A stretch of DNA of 64,000 bases from Catenulisporales bacterium (GTDB lineage: Bacteria; Actinomycetota; Actinomycetes; Streptomycetales; Catenulisporaceae): NCBI GenBank assembly GCA_019510485.1, contig JAEKKI010000175.1, forward strand, positions 1 to 64,000, written 5' to 3'. Both the position numbers and the translations under genes were made by a program. Below, one piece after another: positions 57,256 through 64,000 of the stretch. Below the pieces are notes generated by a model. The model was not told where the DNA came from. It ran no database searches and worked only from the letters and a program-made list of their open reading frames with translations. Every line of letters starts with the position of its first letter. The first letter of the stretch is position 1.

Positions 57256-57666
57256 GTGGATGCGTGGGATGTCAGTAGGCATCAACAGCAGAAGTCGGAT
57301 CGTCACGACGCGCACGACTGCGCGCGGCGCGCTGCCGTGCGCAGCGCCGAGCAGACCGTGGCCGACGCCTGGATCGGACAGCTGTTGCTGGCCGAGAACG
57401 AGGCGGAGGTCGCCGTCGGCGCCTGCACCCGGGTCCGGAACCGGGCGGCGGAACAGGTGCGTGCCGCGCAGCGGTCCGGGGATCTGGCCGCCCTCGTGCG
57501 GTCGCAATGCGCTCTGGAACGCGCGGATCGGGCTTGCTCTCGGGCGTTGGAGGAGTACATCCAGGCCCGCGGCCGGCTGTCCGACCAGCTCAGCGAGTGG
57601 GCCTGCGCCACGCAGCGCCGGATCCGGCAGGCGCAAACCGATCGCTCGGGCAGCGGTCGACGGTGA
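57256..57666 (+). CDS. Hypothetical helical protein
   Basis: 136 residues, all helical in character, many Arg/Glu/Ala (A-E-N-E-A-E-V-A-V-G-A, A-L-E-R-A-D-R-A-C-S-R-A-L-E-E-Y). Probably a coiled coil. GTG 57256 starts six bases after the previous stop. Its stop overlaps the GTG of the RsbW-like gene (GTGA). Not recognised. Confidence 0.6.
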   Translation: MDAWDVSRHQQQKSDRHDAHDCARRAAVRSAEQTVADAWIGQLLLAENEAEVAVGACTRVRNRAAEQVRAAQRSGDLAALVRSQCALERADRACSRALEEYIQARGRLSDQLSEWACATQRRIRQAQTDRSGSGRR

Positions 57667-58208
57667 CGCCGACCCCTCGGCGACGCCAGCCGGCGGCGCC
57701 GGCGCCCGCGCCGAAACCACCACCGCCGACACCGCCGCCGCCACCCATCGGATCCGCCGACATGGACCACGAAATGCAGCTGTCCCGACCGGACGGTGTG
57801 GAGGCCGGGGAGTCGGTCGTCGTCGCGATCCGCATCCCACCCGATCCGGAGTACGTCCCCATCCTGCGCGCGGCCGGCGCCCAGCTGGCGACCAAGCTCG
57901 ACTGCACGCTGGCCGAGGTCGCCGACCTGCGGCTGGCCGTCGACGAGGCGTGCGGGCTCCTGCTGCGCAACAGCATCACCCTGCATCGCGGTAGCGGCGG
58001 GGAGGGCGAGGGCTTGTCAGCCGTCTTCGTCGTGCGCGGCCCCGTCCTGCGCATCACGTTCAGCCTGGCCGCCGACGCCGTCGCCACGCCCGAGACCGGG
58101 GAGTTCGGCTGGACGATCCTGACCGCCCTGGTCGACGACTTCACGTGGCGGGTCGAGGGCTCGGAGGTCCGGGTGGAGCTCACCAAACGGCGCGCGCGCC
58201 AACGGTAG
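57663..58208 (+). CDS. RsbW-like anti-sigma regulatory protein, degenerate ATPase motifs
   Basis: 181 residues. A Pro-rich stretch (K-P-P-P-P-T-P-P-P-P-P) is followed by the HATPase-like domain: V-A-D-L-R-L-A-V-D-E-A-C-G-L-L-L, F-G-W-T-I-L-T-A-L-V-D-D-F-T-W and a C-terminal R-V-E-L-T-K-R. Clear paralog of 30661-31155. The N-box Asn is missing. GTG 57663 is coupled to the previous stop; ATG 57762 is an alternative without the Pro-rich part. Confidence 0.72.
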   Translation: MTPTPRRRQPAAPAPAPKPPPPTPPPPPIGSADMDHEMQLSRPDGVEAGESVVVAIRIPPDPEYVPILRAAGAQLATKLDCTLAEVADLRLAVDEACGLLLRNSITLHRGSGGEGEGLSAVFVVRGPVLRITFSLAADAVATPETGEFGWTILTALVDDFTWRVEGSEVRVELTKRRARQR

Positions 58209-58222
58209 CGGGCAGCCGGCTG

Positions 58223-58247
58223 GTTTCAGAGCGGGGTCGCGGGGTCA
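58223..58247 (+). promoter_or_regulatory. SigB/SigF-type promoter, leaderless start of the DUF5709 gene
   Basis: GTTT (58223-58226), 15-nt spacer, GGGTCA (58242-58247). ATG 58258 follows ten bases later without a ribosome binding site. Confidence 0.55.
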
Positions 58248-58257
58248 CACGGCACCC

Positions 58258-58689
58258 ATGAGCGATCAAGACATCGACCCCGAGGAGTACGGCGCCGCCG
58301 AGGAGCTGGACCAGCTGGAGGCCCAGGATTCCCAGACCGGCGGAGAAGACCCGCTGGAGACCGGCTACTCCCCGCCGGAGCGGCCGCTCGGCATGCGCGA
58401 GGAGCTCACGCTCGACGAGCGCCTGGGCGAGGAGGTCCCCGACGACCAGTACGACCCGGCCTGGGACGCGGTCGGCGACCTCCCCGGCGGCACCGGTGAG
58501 CCCCTGGACGACGAGGTCGGCGACGACCGCTCCGGCCGGCTCGTGGCCCCGGACGAGGGCGCCCACCCCGACGAGGAGACCGATCTGGTGGCCCGGGACG
58601 TCGGCATCGACGGCGGGGCGGCCTCGGCCGAGGAGGCGGCCGTCCACGTGGTCGACGAGGAGAACGGGTCCGACGCGCAGGGTTCCTGA
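58258..58689 (+). CDS. Acidic DUF5709 protein
   Basis: 143 residues, strongly acidic and probably disordered. Y-S-P-P-E-R-P, T-L-D-E-R-L-G-E-E and D-P-A-W-D are the family marks. DUF5709 proteins are widespread in stress regions of actinomycetes; their role is unknown. Leaderless stress-type promoter. Confidence 0.82.
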   Translation: MSDQDIDPEEYGAAEELDQLEAQDSQTGGEDPLETGYSPPERPLGMREELTLDERLGEEVPDDQYDPAWDAVGDLPGGTGEPLDDEVGDDRSGRLVAPDEGAHPDEETDLVARDVGIDGGAASAEEAAVHVVDEENGSDAQGS

Positions 58690-58706
58690 GAGCGCCGGCG
58701 CGCGCC

Positions 58707-58731
58707 GTTTGAAACCACCGGGGGCGGTCAC
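58707..58731 (+). promoter_or_regulatory. SigB/SigF-type promoter, leaderless start of the FAD/Rieske gene
   Basis: GTTT (58707-58710), 15-nt spacer, GGTCAC (58726-58731). ATG 58742 follows ten bases later. Confidence 0.5.
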
Positions 58732-58741
58732 ACGGCCGGGC

Positions 58742-60259
58742 ATGGGTGACGAGTCCTATTGGATGCAGACCGCGGAACAGCTGGACTATCCGGTCTTGAC
58801 CGAGGATCGGCAGGTGGACGTCGCCGTCATCGGCGGGGGTATGGCCGGTCTGTGCGCGGCCTGGGAGGTCGCCCGCACCGGACGCACGGTCGCGGTCCTG
58901 GAGGCCGACCGGATCGGGGCGGCCACCAGCGGCCACACCACCGCCAAGCTGACGGCTCTGCACACGCTGATCTACGCCGAGCTGGCCAAGCAGCGGGGAG
59001 CACAGACCGCCAAGCACTATGCCGAAGCGCAGTCCGAGGCCCTGGAGCACGTCGAGTGGATCGTCGAGGAGCTCGGGCTGGACTGCGAGTTCGAGCGACG
59101 ACCGGCGTACACCTACACCAGCGACGTCCGCCAGGCCGCCAAGTACCGGGACGAGACCCAGGCGGCGGCCGACGCGGGGCTGGCCGCGGATTTCGTGACC
59201 CCGGAAGGGCTCCCCTTCCCGACGGTGGCCGCCGTCCGCCTCCAGGAGCAGGCCCAGTTCCACCCTCGCCGCTTCCTGATGGGACTGGCCGCCGACCTCA
59301 CCGCGCGCGACGGGCTGATCTTCGAGAAGAGCCGGGTGGTCGCGGCCGAGAGCGGGCCGCCGTGCCGGCTGATCACGGACGAGGGCGTCGGCCTCACCGC
59401 CGACGCGGTCGTGGTCACCACCGGCTGGCCGATCTTCGACCGGCCCGAGCTGCTGTTGCGGCTGAAGCCCCGGCGGGAGCTGGTGATCGCCGGGCCCATC
59501 GACGCCGATGCCGATCCCGGGGGCATGTTCATCAGTCCCGACGGCGGCACCCGCTCGGTGCGCACCGCGCCGTTCGGCGACGGCCGGCGGCTGCTCATCG
59601 TCACCGGCGAGCAGCACCAGGGCGGCTCCGGCGGGGTCGAGCAGCGGTATCGGGTGCTGTCGCGCTGGGCCGACCAGTTCGGCCTCACGGATGTGGTCTA
59701 CCGCTGGTCCGCGCAGGACTATTCGACCTCTGACGGCGTCCCCTTCATCGGCCGTTACCCGGGCCGCGACCGGTTCTGGCTGGCCACCGGCTTCGGCGGC
59801 TGGGGCATGACGAACTCGGTGGCGGCGGGTCTGCTGCTGGCCGCGGAGGTGACCGACGGCAAGCGGCCGGAGTGGGGCGCGGCGTTCGAGCCGAACCGGT
59901 TCCACCCCACCAGCGAGGTCCGCTCGATCGGCGGGATCGTGGGCAGCACGGCTCGCAGCTTCCTGACTCACCCCGAGGGCGCGCCCACGGCCGGCTCGCC
60001 CGGCGAACTGCGCGCCGGACAGGCCGCGGTGCTGCGGATCGGCGGCGAGGACTGCGCGGTGTATCGCGACGAGCAGGGCGAGTTGCACGCGGTCGCGGCC
60101 AGGTGCTCGCACCGGGGCTGCCATGTCGGGTTCAACGATGTGGAGCTCGCCTGGGAGTGCCCCTGCCACGGGTCCCGGTTCGACATCTTCGGTGGCGTCC
60201 TCCAGGGCCCGGCTCTGCGGCCGCTGGCGCGCAAGAACGTCGCCGACGATTCGTCGTGA
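58742..60259 (+). CDS. FAD-dependent oxidoreductase with C-terminal Rieske domain
   Basis: 505 residues. D-V-A-V-I-G-G-G-M-A-G-L near residue 30 is the FAD-binding Rossmann motif; the DAO-type fold continues to G-F-G-G-W-G-M-T-N-S. At about 465-500 comes a Rieske [2Fe-2S] site: C-S-H-R-G-C-H-V and W-E-C-P-C-H-G-S-R-F. Both clusters of ligands (C-x-H, C-x2-H) are complete. Substrate unknown; related proteins are called glycine/D-amino-acid oxidases. Leaderless promoter as above. Confidence 0.9.
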   Translation: MGDESYWMQTAEQLDYPVLTEDRQVDVAVIGGGMAGLCAAWEVARTGRTVAVLEADRIGAATSGHTTAKLTALHTLIYAELAKQRGAQTAKHYAEAQSEALEHVEWIVEELGLDCEFERRPAYTYTSDVRQAAKYRDETQAAADAGLAADFVTPEGLPFPTVAAVRLQEQAQFHPRRFLMGLAADLTARDGLIFEKSRVVAAESGPPCRLITDEGVGLTADAVVVTTGWPIFDRPELLLRLKPRRELVIAGPIDADADPGGMFISPDGGTRSVRTAPFGDGRRLLIVTGEQHQGGSGGVEQRYRVLSRWADQFGLTDVVYRWSAQDYSTSDGVPFIGRYPGRDRFWLATGFGGWGMTNSVAAGLLLAAEVTDGKRPEWGAAFEPNRFHPTSEVRSIGGIVGSTARSFLTHPEGAPTAGSPGELRAGQAAVLRIGGEDCAVYRDEQGELHAVAARCSHRGCHVGFNDVELAWECPCHGSRFDIFGGVLQGPALRPLARKNVADDSS

Positions 60260-60306
60260 CGTCTTGCTACGGCGCGCCGCACCGTACAGATAGAGAGCGA
60301 CTTGCG

Positions 60307-61197
60307 ATGAGACTGGGTTTGAGTTGTACGAGCTTCACCTGGCCCGGCGGCAGCGCTGCGATCAGCGAGGGCTATGCCCGCGCCGCACGCGCCGCCGAGG
60401 AGCGGGGCCTGTACAGCTTCTGGGTGATGGACCACTTCTGGCAGATCAACGGGCTCGGTCCACCCGAGGAGCCGATGCTGGAGTCGTACAGCGCGCTGGC
60501 CTATGCCGCGGCCCTGACGAACCGGGTGACGCTCGGGGCGCTGGTCACCGGTGCGCCCTACCGGCCGCCGGGGCTGCTGATCAAAGAGGTCACCACCCTG
60601 GACGTGCTCTCCGGCGGCCGGGCTGTATTGGGTATCGGAGCGGGCTGGAACCAGGACGAGGCTCGCGGCCTCGGGCTGCCGTTCGCGCCGCTGAGTGAGC
60701 GCTACGAGATGCTCGAGGAGACGTTGCAGATCGCGCACCAGATGTGGACCGGCGACCAGGTCCCCTTCCAGGGCAAGCACTTCCGCCTGCGGCGTCCCCT
60801 GAACTCCCCCGAGCCGATCAGCCGGCCGCATCCGCCGATCCTGGTCGGCGGCAACGGCGAGAAGAAGACGCTGCGGCTGGTCGCCCGGTACGCCGACGCC
60901 TGCGACCTGTTCGAGGGCGTCGACGTCCGGCACAAGCTCAACGTGCTGCGACAGCACTGCCAGGACGCCGGCCGCGACTACTACGCCATCGAGAAGACGC
61001 TGCACTTTCGCATCAAGGAGGAGGACGACGTGGACCGGACCGTCGAGCGCTGCACAGCGTGGGCCGCGGACGGGATCCAGCACGCGATCGCCGGCGTCCC
61101 GGACGCCGCGGCGCGGCGCTGGCAAGACCATCTCGGCGAGGTCGCCGAACGGATCGAGAAGGTGGTGAGCGCCGATGACGGCGGCGATGATCACTGA
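60307..61197 (+). CDS. F420-dependent luciferase-like oxidoreductase
   Basis: 296 residues, LLM TIM barrel: L-S-C-T-S-F-T-W-P-G, W-V-M-D-H-F-W-Q-I, T-L-D-V-L-S-G-G-R-A-V-L-G-I-G-A-G-W and I-L-V-G-G-N-G-E-K-K-T-L-R-L-V-A-R-Y-A-D. ATG 60307 with GAGAGCG upstream. Its end overlaps the 61175 gene by 23 bp, suggesting coupled expression. Confidence 0.9.
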   Translation: MRLGLSCTSFTWPGGSAAISEGYARAARAAEERGLYSFWVMDHFWQINGLGPPEEPMLESYSALAYAAALTNRVTLGALVTGAPYRPPGLLIKEVTTLDVLSGGRAVLGIGAGWNQDEARGLGLPFAPLSERYEMLEETLQIAHQMWTGDQVPFQGKHFRLRRPLNSPEPISRPHPPILVGGNGEKKTLRLVARYADACDLFEGVDVRHKLNVLRQHCQDAGRDYYAIEKTLHFRIKEEDDVDRTVERCTAWAADGIQHAIAGVPDAAARRWQDHLGEVAERIEKVVSADDGGDDH

Positions 61198-62326
61198 CAA
61201 CCCGGTGGTCCGGGCTCTGTACGAACTGCCGGCCCCGGTGGTGACGGCCTATTTGCGCGCGCCCGACGTGGGCGCTCCGGACGACAGGGAGCTGCGGCTG
61301 CGGGCGATGCTGGACCGGCTGCACCCGAGGGACGCGACGCCGGAGTCGTTGCGGGCGCTGGCGAGCGTGCTGGGCGCGGTGACCGAGAACCGGCCGGTAG
61401 ACACCGGGCGGCCCACGGCGGCGGCGTTCGTCGGCGCCGACGGCCAGACCCGGCTGTTCGAACTGCCCGAGGCCCACGTCGAGGACCAGCTGCACGTCTC
61501 GGCGGTGCCGCACGTGCTGCCGATGTTGGAGTGGCGTCAGGGCCGTCCGGCGTATGTCCTGGTGCTGCTGGACCGGACCGGCGCCGAGCTGGTCGTCCAG
61601 CCGGCCGGCGCGGCGCCGGCGGCGCGCACCGAGGTCGAGGGGCCCGACGACGAGATCGAGCGCAACGCCCCCGGCGGCTGGTCCCAGCCGCGCTACCAGA
61701 ACCGGGCCGAGGACTCCTGGCAGCACAACGCCGGGCGGGCCGCCGAGGCGGTGGCCGACGCGCTGTCCTCGGTGCAGGCGGACCTGCTGATCGTCAGCGG
61801 CGACGTGCGGGCCGAGCAGTACTTCCGCGACCAGCTGCCGACCTGGATCCATTCCAAGGTCACGATCAAGGAGATCACCGGCAGCCGCAGCCCCGACGGC
61901 TCCGAGGAGCACCGCCGCGACCGGATCGCGGCGGCGGTGCAGGAGTACGTGGACCAGGACAGCGTTCAGGCACTGGCCCGGATCCGCGAGCACGCGGGTC
62001 CCGGCGGGCTGGGCGCGCAGGGACCGGCCGCGGCCATCCACGCGCTGGCCCGGGGCCAGGTGCACCTGCTGGTGCTGGCGGCCGACGAGCCGGGTGCCGA
62101 GCCGGTCGAGCCGACGACCGCTTGGTTCGGGCCGCAGCCGACGGACATCTCCGAGCATCGCAGCGGCGTGCTGGTGCCGGGCGGGAAGCCGAGTCACGGC
62201 CCGCTCAAGGAGGTGCTGGCGCGGTCGGCGATTCTCACCGATGCGGATATCAGGATCCTGCCCGAGGGGTGGCCGGATCCGCCGGCGCAGGGGGTCGGGG
62301 CGCTTTGCCGGTTCACGGTGCCGTGA
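61175..62326 (+). CDS. Rv2629/Vms1-like peptidyl-tRNA release-factor family protein
   Basis: 383 residues, eRF1-like layout. N-terminal Y-L-R-A-P-D; middle Y-Q-N-R-A-E-D-S-W-Q-H-N and D-L-L-I-V-S-G-D-V-R-A; C-terminal A-W-F-G-P-Q-P and D-I-R-I-L-P-E-G-W. This fits the bacterial archaeo-eukaryotic release-factor (baeRF) proteins such as Rv2629, linked to ribosome quality control or hypoxia. ATG 61175 overlaps the previous gene; ATG 61187 possible. Its C-terminus is repeated alone at 49622-49957. Confidence 0.8.
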   Translation: MTAAMITDNPVVRALYELPAPVVTAYLRAPDVGAPDDRELRLRAMLDRLHPRDATPESLRALASVLGAVTENRPVDTGRPTAAAFVGADGQTRLFELPEAHVEDQLHVSAVPHVLPMLEWRQGRPAYVLVLLDRTGAELVVQPAGAAPAARTEVEGPDDEIERNAPGGWSQPRYQNRAEDSWQHNAGRAAEAVADALSSVQADLLIVSGDVRAEQYFRDQLPTWIHSKVTIKEITGSRSPDGSEEHRRDRIAAAVQEYVDQDSVQALARIREHAGPGGLGAQGPAAAIHALARGQVHLLVLAADEPGAEPVEPTTAWFGPQPTDISEHRSGVLVPGGKPSHGPLKEVLARSAILTDADIRILPEGWPDPPAQGVGALCRFTVP

Positions 62327-62413
62327 TGGGACGGCGCGCTGGATTTCCCGGGCCGCCGGGGCCGTGACGGCCTTCGGCGGTCCGGCGTCGTCGCCGATGC
62401 GAGGAGGCTTGTC

Positions 62414-62563
62414 ATGTCGACGACCCAGATCATCGTCGCCCTGATCCCGGTGGCCTTGGTGACCATCGCCATCGCGGTGGCGGCGCTGTTGGAACCGTGG
62501 CGGGCCCGGCGGGCGCCGGGGAACTCACGCCGGGGTTCGCGCAACCGGCACGGGCACGCTTGA
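62414..62563 (+). CDS. Very small single-pass membrane protein
   Basis: 49 residues: M-S-T-T-Q-I-I-V-A-L-I-P-V-A-L-V-T-I-A-I-A-V-A-A-L-L and a basic tail. GAGGAGG lies six bases before ATG 62414. Function unknown. Confidence 0.65.
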   Translation: MSTTQIIVALIPVALVTIAIAVAALLEPWRARRAPGNSRRGSRNRHGHA

Positions 62564-62578
62564 TTCAGGTGCCGAGGG

Positions 62579-62662
62579 TCAGACTTTGCGGACGCGGGTC
62601 GCGCGGAAGCGGAAGCTGTCCTGCTGGGCTGCTTCGTACTCGAACTCGATGTGATCCCCGCT
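62579..62662 (-). pseudogene. Remnant of a cold-shock-like protein C-terminus
   Basis: The minus strand reads G-D-H-I-E-F-E-Y-E-A-A-Q-Q-D-S-F-R-F-R-A-T-R-V-R-K-V and a stop, which resembles the end of a cold-shock-domain protein. A TAA at 62665-62663 directly precedes it in frame and no start remains. Only the last 27 codons survive. Confidence 0.5.
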
Positions 62663-62769
62663 TTACGGTGCCATGCGCCATGGCGGCAGCATGGCAGAGG
62701 GCTACTGATGGGTGGCATCTGAGTCGGGTGATGTGATCGCTTGTCAGCGGCGGGATCTAAGCTCCGGTC

Positions 62770-63612
62770 ATGTCTCCTGATGTTGCTGGTGAGGACGCGA
62801 TAGCCGCGCTGCTCAAGGACCCGGCGGACGGCTTGTCGGGGTTGGCGCTTCCGGCCGGTGAGGTCGTAACAGATCTGGCTGGGGCGCCGTGGTTCTGGCT
62901 GAGCGCGACGGCTCCCGAGGCCGGGCTCGTGGAACGGCTGCGTGCGGCTCATCGCCGGACCGGGTTGTGGCCGGTGCTGGTGGGCGATGATCCGTTCGGG
63001 ACGGCCGATGACCTTCATCCCTGCCTGAGTGGGCATCTCGGCGGTCCGACGGACGGCATGCCGGCTGTAGCCGACCTGGACGGTTGGATCGTGGCGGAAT
63101 GGACCGAGATCATCGCGGACAACGAGGACGACGAGGAATGGGAGCCCGAGGAGCGCGTCTCGGCCCTGGCTCCGGCAGGAGCGTTGTGGCCGGGGCCAGC
63201 TCCTGCCGGAGTGCCGATCGCGGAGCCGTCGGCGGTGGCCGACGCCGCCATCATGAACATGCTCGACAACAATTGGCTGGGCGAGCCGCGCCTAGCGCTG
63301 GTGCCCTGCCGCTCGAGCAGTGAGGCACTGCTCCGGCTGGGCTGGACGCCGTCGGAGGTCGGCGACATCGCTCCGTTCGCGGCGATGGTCCACGGCTGGG
63401 AGGACCGTTTCGGCGCCAGGGTGGTGGCACTCAAGCCGTCCACCCTCTATGTGAGCGTGGCCGCGCCGCCGATGACCATGGAGCACGCCCTGCATGTGGC
63501 TGCCGAGCACCTGGTGTTCTGCCCGGACGCCGTGTTCCAGTGCAGCGAGTCCTTCCAGGACCACGCGGAGTCCCTGGTCGGTGCGACCCACTGGGGCTTC
63601 TGGTGGGACTGA
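62770..63612 (+). CDS. DUF4253-domain protein
   Basis: 280 residues, soluble. L-W-P-V-L-V-G in the middle, A-L-V-P-C-R-S-S-S-E-A-L-L-R-L-G-W and V-A-A-E-H-L-V-F-C-P-D-A-V to H-W-G-F-W-W-D at the end match DUF4253 proteins, which are common in actinomycetes near toxin-immunity or regulatory genes. No function can be given. ATG 62770; no clear ribosome binding site. Confidence 0.82.
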   Translation: MSPDVAGEDAIAALLKDPADGLSGLALPAGEVVTDLAGAPWFWLSATAPEAGLVERLRAAHRRTGLWPVLVGDDPFGTADDLHPCLSGHLGGPTDGMPAVADLDGWIVAEWTEIIADNEDDEEWEPEERVSALAPAGALWPGPAPAGVPIAEPSAVADAAIMNMLDNNWLGEPRLALVPCRSSSEALLRLGWTPSEVGDIAPFAAMVHGWEDRFGARVVALKPSTLYVSVAAPPMTMEHALHVAAEHLVFCPDAVFQCSESFQDHAESLVGATHWGFWWD

Positions 63613-63799
63613 GAAGATAAGGGCTCTCATGTCGCCCAACCCACCGCGCTGCCGAGGGCGGGCATGCCGCGTGCGTTGTCCGCGGTCGGCGGTGAGAGCC
63701 AGATATCGATCATCATGGCAGGACGAGGCGACAGGGTCGGCGGTGAACCGGCTCTGTCCTTCCCGCGGTCATCGGGCCATGCCGAACATCCGCTCCTCC

Positions 63800-64000
63800 T
63801 CAGCCCTCCCCGAGATCACCGCCGCGCCGTCCGTCGTGGGAGTCGGACCCGCGTCCGGTCAGCTTCTCCGTCAGCTCAGCAGCCTTCTGCGCCACTCCCC
63901 GCCGCATGACGTCACCCCGCTCCGGATCGTGCACCAACGCCTTGGCCGTATCCGAGATCTGCTCCCACGTCGCGTGCGGCGGGATCGGCGCGATCCCGGG
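63800..64000 (-). CDS. Partial gene, 5' part beyond the window
   Basis: The minus strand is open from the right edge to a TGA at 63800-63802: 66 residues P-P-H-A-T-W-E-Q-I-S-D-T-A-K-A-L-V, M-R-R-G-V-A-Q-K-A-A-E-L-T-E-K-L and a Gly/Asp/Arg-rich tail. Helical and charged; family not recognised. Real coding is likely because the composition is regular. The intervening 63613-63799 shows nothing I can name. Confidence 0.55.
   Translation of the reverse strand, partial: PGIAPIPPHATWEQISDTAKALVHDPERGDVMRRGVAQKAAELTEKLTGRGSDSHDGRRGGDLGEG

Noticed and set aside
1-64000. Search for tRNA, rRNA, IS ends, integrase or attachment sites
   Set aside because: None seen by eye; no transposase or recombinase-like translation in any frame.

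Overview
The window comes from a very GC-rich, Gram-positive actinomycete. The evidence is the codon usage, frequent GTG starts, a WhiB-like regulator, F420-type luciferase-family oxidoreductases, a sporulation/stress-type sigma factor and many families typical of Streptomyces and its relatives (DUF6328, DUF5709, WD40-STAND proteins). I cannot name a genus from sequence alone; a Catenulispora-like actinomycete would fit. No rRNA, tRNA, CRISPR array, transposase or integrase is visible.

Layout. 1-3477: most of a STAND NTPase with WD40 repeats that runs off the left edge. 3505-8000: YihY-type membrane protein, lipid kinase, MscL channel, STAS protein and small membrane proteins. 8052-13194: a giant CtpI-like P-type ATPase and a decayed NRAMP transporter. 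13234-19360: CBS protein, glycan-related protein, patatin, acyltransferase, double-HTH LuxR regulator and a transaldolase-like protein without its catalytic lysine. 19476-28048: TetR/SRPBCC pair, a SigB/SigF-type sigma factor with its STAS antagonist, a coupled Hsp20-NRAMP-YihY operon, hemerythrin and CBS proteins. 28262-35913: DJ-1 protein, a catalase-like protein missing its heme-ligand segment, RsbW-like proteins, a glycosyltransferase, an F420-type oxidoreductase and an SDR. 36134-49188: a glycan locus with ADP-heptose genes (GmhA, HldE, GmhB as a fusion), a carbamoyltransferase and several glycosyltransferases, followed by an opposing WhiB-GT2-GT2 operon. 49622-52677: stand-alone release-factor-like domain, twin winged-helix regulators, Ser/Thr kinase and hemerythrin. 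52823-64000: transketolase, two PAP2 phosphatases, another RsbW-like protein, DUF5709, FAD/Rieske oxidoreductase, F420-type oxidoreductase, an Rv2629/Vms1-like release factor and DUF4253.

How it fits together. Much of the window looks like one general-stress island. It contains a SigB/SigF-type sigma factor, two STAS proteins, three RsbW-like proteins, three CBS proteins, two hemerythrins, Hsp20, DJ-1 and MscL. About eighteen intergenic or gene-proximal sites match GTTT-N14-16-GG(G)NNN, the known SigB/SigF promoter pattern, usually with a 15-nt spacer. At four of them the start codon lies 9-10 nt after the -10 box with no Shine-Dalgarno, which suggests leaderless stress transcripts. A ~38-nt hairpin-forming element occurs four times. 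In three copies it sits 17-22 nt upstream of a start codon in the same orientation, so it may be a shared 5'-leader element.

Two further themes stand out. Several genes have lost internal segments (catalase-like, NRAMP, patatin, GT9, DUF6328). Several enzymes carry large low-complexity insertions or tails (P-type ATPase, HldE, GT2-GmhB). All functions are inferred from reading the translations; no database search was run.
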